Below are positions 8,612 to 18,200 of a stretch of DNA of 64,000 nt, piece by piece. The stretch is taken from positions 2,666,001 through 2,730,000 of the forward strand of contig NZ_CP179930.1 in NCBI RefSeq assembly GCF_047495495.1, given 5' to 3'. The stretch is from Zymobacter sp047495495. GTDB lineage: Bacteria; Pseudomonadota; Gammaproteobacteria; Pseudomonadales; Halomonadaceae. The notes below the pieces were generated by a model, which was not told the DNA's origin, did no database searches, and worked only from the letters and a program-made list of their open reading frames with translations. Position 1 is the first letter of the stretch. The number at the start of each line of letters is the position of its first letter. The translations under genes and the position numbers were made by a program.

Positions 8612-9847
8612 TTAGTTGTATTCGAGATGTTCCGGGCTACGGCGCATGATGATGCTACCGTTTCGGATGGACATTCTCGCCTTGGCATGACATCGCAGTA
8701 CTTCATAGTCGTTTTCCGCATCCAGAATAACCAGGTTTGCAGGACGTCCTATGGCAATGCCATAACGATCCCCTAGATTCATTGCTTTGGCACCATTGTC
8801 CGTCACAAAGTCTAGGCTTCGCTGCAAGTCCTCATAGCCCATCATGTGACAGACATGCATTCCCACGTCCAATATATGCAGCAGATTACCGTTGCCCAAC
8901 GGGTACCACGGGTCCTTGATAGAATCCTGACCAAAACAGATATTCATGCCCGCTCGATCAATTTCTGCAACACGCGTCAATCCACGTCGTTTGGGATAAG
9001 TGTCAAAGCGCCCCTGCAGGTGAATGCTTTCTGTTGGACAGGCAACAAAGTTGATTCCTGAATGTTTCAGTAAGCGGAAAAGCTTGGAGCAGTAGGCATT
9101 GTCATAAGATCCCATTGCCACGGTATGGCTCGCAGATACGTGTTTGCCCATGCCTCGGGAGCGCGCTTCCTCTGCCAGTACTTCCAAGAAACGTGATTGA
9201 GGGTCATCCGTTTCGTCGCAGTGTACGTCCACCAGCAGGCCTTTTCGTTCGGCCAAGTCCATCAGGAATTTTATCGAGCTCACCCCCTGATCACGCGTGT
9301 ACTCAAAGTGGGGTATGCCGCCGACGACATCGGCCCCCATATCAATGGCACGCGCCATCAGCTTGCGCCCATCTTGAAACGATTCAATACCTTCCTGAGG
9401 AAAAGCAACGATCTGCAGATCAATCAGATCCCGAGCCTCGTCCTTCACCTCCAGCATCGCTTTCAAGGCTGCAAGCGATGGATCCGTGACATCCACATGT
9501 GTACGCACATGCTGAATGCCATGATCACGGAGCATGCCGATGGTTTCATGAGCACGGCGCTTCGTATCATCGTGAGTGATCAGCGCCTTGCGCTGAGCCC
9601 AGCGCTCAATGCCTTCGAACAGCGTACCGCTCATGTTCCACTCGGGCTCACCTGCGGTCAAAGCGGCATCAAGATGGATATGCGGCTCGACCAGCGGCGG
9701 AATTACAAGATTGCATTCCGCATCGATATCACCATTTTCAGGCGCCACGGGGGCCTCCTGCCGTTCGATAGCGGCAATGATGCCGTCCTTGATCCTTAAA
9801 GTGTGAAGGCCGTTCTGGTGGCGAAGTACCGCGTTGACGATATTCAT
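8612..9847 (-). CDS. codA: Cytosine deaminase
   Basis: Cytoplasmic amidohydrolase converting cytosine to uracil and ammonia. The metal motif PHIHLDAAL (His 56 and 58), the HVDVTD segment, VDVHCDETDD (metal His and acid), ASHTVAMG and CFGQDSIKDPWYPLG match E. coli CodA closely; 411 residues is the normal length. It is the last gene of a three-gene operon. Its ATG overlaps the stop of the upstream regulator by 4 nt, so it is probably translationally coupled. The cytosine permease is the first gene. Uracil made here could enter the same pool served by the uracil permease found later in the window. Confident. Confidence 0.93.
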   Translation of the reverse strand: MNIVNAVLRHQNGLHTLRIKDGIIAAIERQEAPVAPENGDIDAECNLVIPPLVEPHIHLDAALTAGEPEWNMSGTLFEGIERWAQRKALITHDDTKRRAHETIGMLRDHGIQHVRTHVDVTDPSLAALKAMLEVKDEARDLIDLQIVAFPQEGIESFQDGRKLMARAIDMGADVVGGIPHFEYTRDQGVSSIKFLMDLAERKGLLVDVHCDETDDPQSRFLEVLAEEARSRGMGKHVSASHTVAMGSYDNAYCSKLFRLLKHSGINFVACPTESIHLQGRFDTYPKRRGLTRVAEIDRAGMNICFGQDSIKDPWYPLGNGNLLHILDVGMHVCHMMGYEDLQRSLDFVTDNGAKAMNLGDRYGIAIGRPANLVILDAENDYEVLRCHAKARMSIRNGSIIMRRSPEHLEYN

Positions 9848-11082
9848 GACAATTCCTGTTTTTGCTGTGCATCAGACATACGCCAGATCAGCAATGCTAC
9901 TGATGCATTAAGACGAAATTGGGGGTCTCCCAATGACTGTTCGGTCTGCTGCTCAATGCGCTGCACACGTTGATGAAGCGTATTGCGGTGGATATGAAGA
10001 CGTTCAGCGGCCTTGATGAGGTTCCCGTTCTCCTGAAGTACCGCCTCCAATGTTTCTATCAGCAGGAAGGGGTACTTCCGATAGGGTTCATAGAGTTTGC
10101 CGAGCGTGTCCTTCATGAACTTCGTCACCATGGCAGGGTCGCGCACGGCGGCTAGAAGTTTGAGCACGCCAAGCTCGGCGTAATCGCATAGCCCGGTGGC
10201 AGGCTGCATGGTTTCAGCGATATCAAGCGCCCGCCGAGCTTCCATCAACCCTTGGCTCAGTTGAACGATGGAGCGCACCGATGATGAGATACCACTGCGC
10301 AAAATGAGTGGAGAAAAACCGGCGACAGCCACTTGCTGGATATGTTGAAGCCACTGTTTCTGCTGCTGAAGACCTTCTATCTCGTTGCCCAACACCAAGA
10401 TGAAAAGCTCACCCAGCTCAATCAGCGGTAATTTTTCGCCTCTCTGGACAAGGCACTGGGATAAAAACTCACGCACATGGTGGCTAGCCTTCTGCAGTTG
10501 TTCTTCTGCCAGCTCGGGAGAGAGCGTGCTAAACAGTGCCTGGATATGAGACAAGCGCATCGCTACGATGCGATGGGGGCTATCTACAGTGAGGTGCAGG
10601 TTTTCGGCTCTCCGGCGCGCAATGTCGAGACTGGGGTACTCTCCCGTCAGCATCTGAATCAAGATGTCACGTTGCGAGCGCAAGGTAGACGTCTGCTGAA
10701 CCAGCGCCGTACCGATAATCTGGGTCACTAGCACCATCTTGAGAGAGTAAGGCTGCTCGACCAGCGGAATGCCTAGCTCGTCGGCAAGGGAGACAACCGA
10801 AGGGGGGATGACTTTGATGAAGTCTTCCCCGGTCAGGATCACCATGCCAGCAATCCCTTTTTCATACCCTTCATGCAGCAGGCGCAGCAGGTTCCTTTCG
10901 TCACGAGGGTGATTAATACCGGTCACGAACACCAGTTCCCCCCCCATGATCCACTCTGCAATACCTTCGTTCTCTGCAACGTAATACCAACGTACGCTTT
11001 TATGGATATGAGGCAAGCCTGCCCTCAGCGACATCGGCTCCAGACCTTCGAGTTGGAGCACGTTCTGGACCGTAAGACTCAT
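9844..11082 (-). CDS. PucR-family transcriptional regulator of the cytosine operon
   Basis: 412 residues in three parts: an N-terminal purine-catabolism-regulator sensory domain (1-~125), a middle GGDEF-like degenerate domain (~150-280), and a C-terminal helix-turn-helix (~350-400) with the signature AAERLHIHRNTLHQRVQRIE that defines the PucR/CdaR group. Family members sense purines, pyrimidines or related metabolites and usually activate nearby catabolic genes. It sits between codB and codA and overlaps both by 4 nt, so the regulator is made in fixed proportion to the pathway it presumably controls. In E. coli codBA has no such built-in regulator. Target and effector are inferred from position; cytosine or uracil is the obvious ligand candidate. 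Confidence 0.88.
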   Translation of the reverse strand: MSLTVQNVLQLEGLEPMSLRAGLPHIHKSVRWYYVAENEGIAEWIMGGELVFVTGINHPRDERNLLRLLHEGYEKGIAGMVILTGEDFIKVIPPSVVSLADELGIPLVEQPYSLKMVLVTQIIGTALVQQTSTLRSQRDILIQMLTGEYPSLDIARRRAENLHLTVDSPHRIVAMRLSHIQALFSTLSPELAEEQLQKASHHVREFLSQCLVQRGEKLPLIELGELFILVLGNEIEGLQQQKQWLQHIQQVAVAGFSPLILRSGISSSVRSIVQLSQGLMEARRALDIAETMQPATGLCDYAELGVLKLLAAVRDPAMVTKFMKDTLGKLYEPYRKYPFLLIETLEAVLQENGNLIKAAERLHIHRNTLHQRVQRIEQQTEQSLGDPQFRLNASVALLIWRMSDAQQKQELS

Positions 11083-12332
11083 TTACGCTGCTCTCCTCGG
11101 CAACGCATGCCACACAGCCCCAGCACGACGTAAGCCACAGCGGCCACAAGAATGCCCACAATCGGAGCGACCCAAGGCGACGCACACGCGAACACCGCCC
11201 CAATGGCATAAGCCAGCAGCCCCTGCAGATTGAAATTGGGCAGAGTGATTTCGTTCAGCTGAGGGTATCGACCACGGTGGCCCACCCAGAAATCAGCCAT
11301 AATCACACCACCAATGGGGGGAATGATGGATCCCAGCAGCTTGAGGAAAGGCACCAGCATATCGGACATGCCGGCAACGGCCAGTAGAATGCCCGCGATG
11401 GCACTGAGGAGTGTGACGGAACGACGACGATCCGTGCGTACCAGATTGCATGCCGCAGCCGAAACGTTATAGATAGTTGGCCCTTGGATGGTCCACAGGT
11501 TGAGGCAGAGCATAATAATGGCGACAACGGACAATCCCTGCAGCATCATGACATCCACGATGTCGGCATTCTGATAAACAATGGCGCACCATCCACCCGC
11601 GATAATCATCAACCCATTACCGGCAAAGAAGCTGAGGAATGATGATGCAATAGCGACCTTTCCGCTGCGAGAAAGTCGAGACCAGTTGGTGGCCTGCGTT
11701 GCACCACTGGCGAATGTCCCGAACACGATGGTGATGGCGACAGACCAGCTCATCGAATGCCCAGGCTCAATCCCCAATAGCCCCGGCCAACCGCCTGCGT
11801 GCTGAGTAGCCTTGGTCATGGACACCACGAGCAGTACCATCATCAGCGGCACGGAAAAGCGCGAAAGCAGATTGAGTCCTTTAAATCCGACCAATGCCGT
11901 TATGCAAAAACCCAATCCCAGCAATACCATCAATGGGTATTTGACCCACTCTGGCCAGCCCAGCAATGTACATAATGAAATAGCTAGCGTTGCGGTCCCC
12001 CACGCGTACCAACCCAGTTCAGCAAAACCCAATATCAGGTCAGAAAGCTTGCTGCCCACCTCGCCGAAACAGAACCTCCCCATCAGAACAGCATTCAAAC
12101 CGCTACGAGATGAAATGAATGCCAGTGCAGCTGCATAGATGGCAAGCAATACATTACCGAGAACAGAGATCCACAGCATATCTAGGAAGGAAAAACTCAT
12201 CCCGATCTCACCCCCGGCAAACATCGTTCCGGTAAAGAAAGTGAAGCTAAACAGTACCAGAAAGATCGACATCAACCCCTTCCGCTGGTTTGTCGGCACT
12301 TCGCACAAGGCAAATTCTGTAGATTGAGACAT
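11079..12332 (-). CDS. codB: Cytosine permease
   Basis: Inner-membrane nucleobase:cation symporter of the NCS1 family. About 12 transmembrane segments over 417 residues; the family-typical stretches FTGTMFAGGEIG, ELGWYAWGT, ATNWSRLSRSGK, NLWTIQGPTIYN and the late IIPPIGGVIMADFW are all present. Together with the downstream deaminase this assigns cytosine as the probable substrate. Two start codons are 6 nt apart; the second is chosen because AAGGA is then 9 nt upstream rather than 3. It is the first gene of the codB-pucR-codA operon. Its long AT-rich upstream region carries four phased ATGCAC-like repeats that could bind the PucR-type regulator. Confidence 0.9.
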   Translation of the reverse strand: MSQSTEFALCEVPTNQRKGLMSIFLVLFSFTFFTGTMFAGGEIGMSFSFLDMLWISVLGNVLLAIYAAALAFISSRSGLNAVLMGRFCFGEVGSKLSDLILGFAELGWYAWGTATLAISLCTLLGWPEWVKYPLMVLLGLGFCITALVGFKGLNLLSRFSVPLMMVLLVVSMTKATQHAGGWPGLLGIEPGHSMSWSVAITIVFGTFASGATQATNWSRLSRSGKVAIASSFLSFFAGNGLMIIAGGWCAIVYQNADIVDVMMLQGLSVVAIIMLCLNLWTIQGPTIYNVSAAACNLVRTDRRRSVTLLSAIAGILLAVAGMSDMLVPFLKLLGSIIPPIGGVIMADFWVGHRGRYPQLNEITLPNFNLQGLLAYAIGAVFACASPWVAPIVGILVAAVAYVVLGLCGMRCRGEQRK

Positions 12333-12338
12333 GCCCAT

Positions 12339-12617
12339 CTATCCTTTTTTTAATCCGAGAGCATTCTACTTACAGCATTTTTATAAATGCCAGTTAAAGT
12401 AGTCCGTGCGATATTATAAACATCTTGCCGACAACTACGTACTTCACATATCAAATAGAAAGCCCTTAGATTATGCACAAAATAAGCACAATAATGCACA
12501 GTAAATGCACTAACAAATGAGTTGCTTGTATTTCATATAACGATGGCACCACGCGGTAATAAGGAAAGTGCTGATCCAATACCTTTGACTCATTTTCGCG
12601 TGCATTTTCCAGATGCG
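12339..12617. other. AT-rich promoter region of the cytosine operon
   Basis: About 280 bp, markedly AT-richer than its surroundings, holding the codB promoter. No supportable gene. It contains the phased repeats listed separately. Confidence 0.6.
12473..12510. promoter_or_regulatory. Four helically phased ATGCAC/AAGCAC direct repeats upstream of codB
   Basis: ATGCAC at 12473, AAGCAC at 12484, ATGCAC at 12494 and ATGCAC at 12505: steps of 11, 10 and 11 bp, each set in A/T-rich DNA. Phasing on one face of the helix suggests cooperative binding by a regulator. They lie 141-178 bp upstream of the codB start. The binding protein is not known from sequence; the PucR-type regulator in the operon is the natural candidate. 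Confidence 0.5.
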
Positions 12618-12651
12618 AAAAAAAGGGGAGGCTTTTAGCCTCCCCTTTTTT
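12618..12651. terminator. Terminator after the PAP2 phosphatase gene
   Basis: 8-bp stem GGGGAGGC/GCCTCCCC with loop TTTTA, flanked by seven A and six T. On the minus strand it follows the phosphatase stop directly; the plus-strand T-run would also work. Confidence 0.88.
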
Positions 12652-12681
12652 ATTGGGTAACGTCTTACCGGTAACGCAGCA

Positions 12682-13956
12682 TCACCGATGAGCTGCCGCC
12701 TGCTGTTTGCCCTTGGCGATAGCGTCGACAAGGTTGATGCGCTGCCAGAAGTTAGCGTTTTCACCGCCATCTGACAGAGCATAGCCACTGTCGATACTGG
12801 TAGACACCAGCAGCTGGCGACGCTGTTCGGCACTGAGCTGGGGAAGCGGTGCTTCCAGCAGGACTTCAGCCCCAGCCGGGACCGTCACCGGCTGCGCCGT
12901 CTCATTCACTTTGGGCAGACCGTAGGTCATCGTGTAGCGATAGAAATTGCGCATTTCGGGGCGAGTGTAAGGGTCATTCTGTGGAACAGGCTTGGCACAG
13001 CTTTCAAGCGACATACCGCATTCCTTCTCAAGCGCGGTACGCACCTGCTGACGCGCTTCATCGAACTGCTTGCGCCAAGCGGGGTCATTCATCATATCGG
13101 CGATATGGTGTTCAACCACCATGCGCGACCCCATCACATCAAGCGGGTAATGGACACCCAGCACGACACGGGAATAGCCATAACGCGCGCCTTCCGTTAC
13201 CAGCGGTTCGAAGCGTTCCGGCAACATTTCAGCCATCAGCAGCGCTGCCGTATAACCGGTATTGGTATGGCCGCTGGGGAAAGCCGCGCCGTCTACCGTA
13301 TAGGTACGGTTGTCGCGATAAACAATGTCATCCTTAACCGGCGTTATCGTATTGCCAGGCTGAAGGAATGGGCGCGGATAGTTGAAGTGCTCCTTGGCAA
13401 CGGAAGTACTGATCGTCGATGCGTCAATCAGAGCAGCCGCTTTGCTGATTTCGCCAGACTGATAGGCTCGCAGGAAAGCACCGCCCAGTTTCGGCCCCAT
13501 CGGTGCCGCCAGGAAATACAGATAGTGGTCACCATCAGCATCGACCAAAGCCTGCCGCGTCACAGCAGGAGATGCCGCATGATGAATGGCTTCAACAGTG
13601 TGCAGGTTACGATCAAGAAGCGACTGCGGAAGCTGAGAGAAGCCTTTTAGTAGCTCAATGCCCTGTCGCTGGCGCTCGGCTACCTTCATGTTGTAGCCGC
13701 TGGCCTTGAACCACTGCTTGTCGACGGGCGGGCGAGCCTGGTCCTTATCCACACCGGGCACGGCACCCAGTGTCTTGCGCAGCAGATCGACTTCCTGCTG
13801 CTTGAGCGCATGCCACTGCGGCGCACTTGCTGCATCAGAGGTCGTCAGGGCCTGCGCCTCGGGCAGCGGCGCAGGGGCTACGTTCTTGGCATGCGAGGAT
13901 ACGGCGGCTACGGATGAACAGCAGGCAACAAACAGTAGGAAGGCTTTGAAACGCAT
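12682..13956 (-). CDS. Secreted PAP2-type acid phosphatase
   Basis: 424-residue periplasmic or secreted phosphatase. Residues 1-~23 are a Sec signal peptide (hydrophobic core, SHA-K junction). The three vanadate-binding phosphatase motifs are intact: KEHFNYPRP (188-196), PSGHTN (227-232) and SR-x5-H-x3-D (262-273). This is the class A non-specific acid phosphatase / chloroperoxidase-fold signature; the protein is longer than classical PhoN (~250) because of N- and C-terminal extensions. AGGAG precedes the ATG. A likely PhoB box lies 59-87 bp upstream of the start, so it is probably induced by phosphate starvation and releases phosphate from organic esters for the Pst system. Enzyme class confident; natural substrate unknown. 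Confidence 0.88.
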   Translation of the reverse strand: MRFKAFLLFVACCSSVAAVSSHAKNVAPAPLPEAQALTTSDAASAPQWHALKQQEVDLLRKTLGAVPGVDKDQARPPVDKQWFKASGYNMKVAERQRQGIELLKGFSQLPQSLLDRNLHTVEAIHHAASPAVTRQALVDADGDHYLYFLAAPMGPKLGGAFLRAYQSGEISKAAALIDASTISTSVAKEHFNYPRPFLQPGNTITPVKDDIVYRDNRTYTVDGAAFPSGHTNTGYTAALLMAEMLPERFEPLVTEGARYGYSRVVLGVHYPLDVMGSRMVVEHHIADMMNDPAWRKQFDEARQQVRTALEKECGMSLESCAKPVPQNDPYTRPEMRNFYRYTMTYGLPKVNETAQPVTVPAGAEVLLEAPLPQLSAEQRRQLLVSTSIDSGYALSDGGENANFWQRINLVDAIAKGKQQAAAHR

Positions 13957-14275
13957 GGAGAGAAACTCCTGTCATGAGCATTACGCGGGATAGGGACTAC
14001 CATGCCGCGGGCACATGACAGGCAGATGTCAGTTACATGACGTCTATGTTTCAGAGCGATGACGGTTTTATGACACTCGTACGCATAGTGGCATTTACTC
14101 GCATGCCGTACTAGAAGTCATCATCTTCTTCAGGACTACGGTAGCCTAAGCAATAGAAATGATGCGGTTGCGGGCAGCCTTAGAAATGCGCCAAAGCGGA
14201 TACAAGAGCACGGTTCACATGGCGTTAAATGAGTGAAGGGTCGAAACTCCCCAACCGGCAACGATCAGTAACGAT
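13957..14275. other. Intergenic region upstream of the PAP2 phosphatase
   Basis: About 320 bp between the Sel1-like gene end and the phosphatase start, both on the minus strand. It holds the PhoB-like box and presumably the phosphatase promoter. I saw no clear terminator for the Sel1-like gene and no other gene. Confidence 0.5.
14015..14043 (-). promoter_or_regulatory. Probable PhoB box, three 7-bp units at 11-bp spacing
   Basis: Read on the minus strand: ACGTCAT-4 nt-CTGACAT-4 nt-CTGTCAT. PhoB binds 7-bp direct repeats of consensus CTGTCAT separated by 4 bp; the last unit is a perfect match and the others differ by one or two bases. It lies 59-87 bp upstream of the phosphatase ATG, a normal place for PhoB activation. 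Confidence 0.72.
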
Positions 14276-15229
14276 TCATTCGCTATCGTTGATATGCGCT
14301 TGAATGGGAAAGTCTTCACGATTGCGGTAACCGGGACGATAGGAGCGATGCTGTTCCTGCCACAACCATGAACGTTCGAGCGCGGTATTGATCTGTTCTG
14401 GCGTCATCGACGTGGCAATACGCTGCTTGTCTTCTTCACGAGCATCGCCACCCAGGTCGTAGTACATGTAAGCCTTTACAAGATCTTGAGGCACAAGCTG
14501 GCCTGTTTCATAAAGTTCGCCCAACACGTCCCCATCGAACTCACGCTCGTTGAGCAGAATCCCTTCAAGAAGAGCGACCCCTTTTCTATCGTTGGACTCG
14601 ATCAACACCTGACCCAACATCTTCTGGTAATCGTTTCTGTCACTCAGGTCACTGTCACGTTCATAACGACTCGCGTCATCCGTTCTATCCGCCAGTGTCC
14701 GAAGCCGAGTATCAAGCAGCCTGATTCCGTTCTGCAAAGCGACGCTGGCCGCCTTCAGATCAGGGTGAGCCTTGAAGTAACCGAAGGCGTTATAGCGACC
14801 GGCATAGACGCTCGCAGAACGAATGCAGGCCTTCAGGACGCCCTCCATACACGAGGATTGAAGAAGCGATGCTCCGCGCAGATAGTCATCGTCCGTCCTA
14901 TCGCCTTTTTCTTCCCACAACACCCGCTTCGCCTCCAGATAGCGGGCGTAGGGATAGTAGGTAATCGCGGCAAGCAGCACGCCTGCTCTGTCGGTGTCGA
15001 CGCGGATCTCGCCGTCTGCGGTCTTGGCGCCATACAGATAGGCCTGCCCCAGCTGCATCCTACACGCGTCACTTCGTGCCGCACAGGCTTCTAGCGCAGA
15101 GGTACTCATGCGCGAAGTGCGCTCGTACATATCATCGCCTTCGTCAGCCCACACGGGAGACGCGCCCAGCCAGTGCCCGGCAGCCAAAGCGACGACGGAC
15201 GATAACAGAATTGCGCACTTACGGATCAT
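14276..15229 (-). CDS. Periplasmic Sel1-like repeat protein, candidate immunity protein for the upstream toxin
   Basis: 317 residues with a Sec signal peptide (cleavage near VWA-DE) and no lipobox, so probably soluble periplasmic. The body is helical with TPR/Sel1-like elements (CRMQLGQAYLYGAK; LGELYETGQLVPQDLVKAYMYYDLGG) and an early Cys-x6-Cys pair that could form a disulfide. It starts 18 nt after the stop of the 1238-residue toxin, so the two are one operon. Sel1-like periplasmic proteins serve as immunity proteins for several type VI effectors, which makes immunity the best guess, but VasX itself is neutralised by a membrane protein, so this is inference. A clear paralog with the same C-terminal block (YDLGG, MTPEQIN, WQEQ-HSYR) lies near the right end of the window. 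Confidence 0.7.
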   Translation of the reverse strand: MIRKCAILLSSVVALAAGHWLGASPVWADEGDDMYERTSRMSTSALEACAARSDACRMQLGQAYLYGAKTADGEIRVDTDRAGVLLAAITYYPYARYLEAKRVLWEEKGDRTDDDYLRGASLLQSSCMEGVLKACIRSASVYAGRYNAFGYFKAHPDLKAASVALQNGIRLLDTRLRTLADRTDDASRYERDSDLSDRNDYQKMLGQVLIESNDRKGVALLEGILLNEREFDGDVLGELYETGQLVPQDLVKAYMYYDLGGDAREEDKQRIATSMTPEQINTALERSWLWQEQHRSYRPGYRNREDFPIQAHINDSE

Positions 15230-15247
15230 TGTGATGCCCCTCTTGTG

Positions 15248-18200
15248 CTAGTTCTTTCTGCCGTCACCCATGACGAGTACCAGCGTGTACTGTGACTCTA
15301 CGGAATCGTCTTCCGTCTGTACCGAAAATGCCATGACGACATTCTTCTGACGAGTGCTTTCGGTAAGCTCCACAGTAAAGTCCTCTTTGATCTTTATGTC
15401 ATGCTTGCCAGCCGTGACGTTCTCAAAGCAGACGACCTTATCCTTCGCATAGGTTCTTTCAACATTATTGCCATCCCTAACCACCAGAAAGTTGCCTCTG
15501 TTGGACACTCGGCCATTGACAACAGAGGAGCCGAGTTTCAACGCCTTGGTCGCATTGAGGCTATCGTTGTCACTGGATGGCTTGGAATCGATCACCAGTT
15601 TGGCAACGTTTTGCTCGCTGTCTACAAGATAGAGGTACTGCGTACTGCTGCCCTTTTGGGACAGAAAAGCAGAGCCGCTGAAGGTGCGAGGAAACGCCAT
15701 CGTGACGGCCACATGTTTCTTTTCCTTCGAAACGGTCATGACCTTGTATTCCGTTCCGGGAAGGAGGCCCGCCCCTTCCGAAGCGGCCTCGGATTCCGCC
15801 AGTACTTCCATCCACGACTTCTCTTTCTGAGTCTTCTCGCGCAGCGACTGCTCGCTGGTGATAGAGGCCGTGAAAAGAATGCCCTTCAAGAGCATGGACA
15901 ACGCGTCCTGCTCGGCCTGCATGGAAGTGAACGGGCGGCCCGGAGCGGTATCCCCTTCCTTGCCGAACTTACTTCGACGCAGCCAGTTCTGGATATGTTC
16001 AGGTACGATCCTATTCACATTAAAGAAGAACAGTACCGCGATGGCAGCAAGCGCTATGATCGCGCCGAAGAACAGGCTGCTTATAAACAGCCCCAGTACG
16101 ATGGAGCTGACGAAGGAGATGCCGGTAGCGGCCATCTTCTTGTTGTAGTCTTCGGACAGTCCACCCACATTATAGATATCAACGGCCTCGACCGTTCCCT
16201 TAACCGCATCATAGACGGCCATGAGGGAGATGAAATGCCCAAGCGCTTTGGAAAACAGCATCGCCTTCTCTGCCGTCAGTGCCTGACGCTCGGCACGCTG
16301 GATCAGCACGGAAGGTAAGGCCGCCTCGGCCGTAAGCGAGCGCTCAACGGCGCTTTCTGCCGCCTTGGTGAACTGCCACGAAATGACTTCCGACAGGTTC
16401 TGCACAGCGCTCAGCAGGCTAGAAATCAGTTTCCACAGTGATGAAAAGTCATCCTTTGTCCGATAGGTATCGACAGCGCTAATTAGCGAACAGATACACC
16501 CCACCTTGATCAGGGACGCACTAAAGAAGTTCACCTTGCTCATGGCCTTCGTCTGAGCATCGTATATCTTCCTCGGGCCTTCGTTCATCGCATCGACGCC
16601 CTTCGCGGCCATGGCCCCTTCGATCCTGTTCGCCGTATCCTGATCGAAGACCATGTACATTCTTACTTTCTTGCTGGGATCGCTCTCACTGAAATGATAA
16701 GCCCCACCGACCGTCTGGCCTTTGTCATATAGCCTGACATGGCTACCGTTTGCCGCCTCGTTCTTGGCCATAGCCTTGTTGATGATGGTGACATACTTGT
16801 TTGCCTCCGCCACCGTGAACTCGGCCTCTACCATCTTGAAGAGCGGCGCACTGTTGCCATAAAAGGCCTTGTTGACGGTATTGCCGAAGTTATGCAGCTC
16901 AAGCACCCTCTTCTCATATTTCAGAATGACGGCAACGGAACGCTTACCTGTTGAGATACCGGTCTCCATTTCCTTGCCAACCTGATTCACCAATAGCGAA
17001 CTAGTCGCATTGAGTGAAGCATCGTGCAATGTTTCGAAAGCCTTAAACGTTGAGATGAATGGCATTGTCTTCACTTCGAAGACGCCTTTGTAGTCCTTGC
17101 TCTTCATTTTTGAGAAGAACTCTCTAACCTTGGCAGCGTTTTTCTCTACCTTGGCCAGCAACTCAACGTTCAGCCCTTCTGCCGGCCCCCACAGCCTGCC
17201 CTTGCTCTCTTTCTTCTCGTAGCTGTCGATGGCCTGCTTTACATCCGCGAAGACGACGGCACCGTTCAGAGAAAGGCCGCGGTCAACCAGGCTATCGCTT
17301 GTCGCCAGCAGACTGTCCCACAGATGCTGACTCGACCCACTCAGAATACCGTTTCGCAGAATGTCAGCGATGATCTGAGTAACATATCCACAGTGGAATG
17401 GATCCGTCGTATCGTATTTATCAAGATCATGAGAAAGGCCATTCTTGACCCACAGCACATAGTCGGAATCGAAGCTAATGGAGAGTTTCCTCGCCTCTTC
17501 GTAGGCTTTTTCGAAGAGCGCTTTTACGCCTTCCCAGTCCTCACGGATGATGTAATCATTCAATATCTCGTCGTTTGCGTCCGCAATATGCTCGGCAGAC
17601 TTGGCCTTTCGCTTGTTCCACGCTTGCTGATAGGTCAGCAGAGACTCCCGAGCCCAGACCTTCTCATTGCCGTACTTGAACTCTTCGCGCACCCTCCTCT
17701 CCGCCTGTTCCTGCGGCGAGAGAGATGCGCTGTCCTGCATAGCGCTCGCTATCTTGTCACTGGCGTTCTTATCAAAGTTATTGTAATCGTCCAGCGCTTC
17801 CTGATAAGTCTTGCCCTGACAGGCTTTCCACTCGAATGCGCTATTACAGTCACTTTCCATCAGCGTGAAATTCGCCGGAACGCCCGGAGGCAGCAGCTCG
17901 CCGTCATACATCTTGGAAGGATCAAGGGACGTCGCCATCAGCTCTCTCAGGCGGTCAACGGCAAGGTACCAGCGGTAGTTGCGCTCGTTCAGAGCGTAGC
18001 TGCCTTTGTTGGGCACCCGGACTCCATGCGTGTGAGCACCCGCGCTATAGCGGTAACGCACCTCCTTGTCGGCCCCTTCATCATCCGGTTTGAGCTGCTC
18101 AGCAAAGCCATATGCGGCGGACTTTCGGTATAGATCAAGCTGCCTGATAATACCCGTCGCATCAGGTACCGACACGGCATAGCCAGAAACAGGGGTGCCT

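Noticed and set aside
8021..8615. Other open frames through the 9-bp repeat on both strands
   Set aside because: A 9-bp unit without stops is open in every frame; only the called frame has a signal peptide and a ribosome site.
17324..18133. 269-codon open frame antisense to the VasX-like toxin gene
   Set aside because: No ribosome site or recognisable protein features; the opposite strand holds the continuous 1238-residue effector frame.
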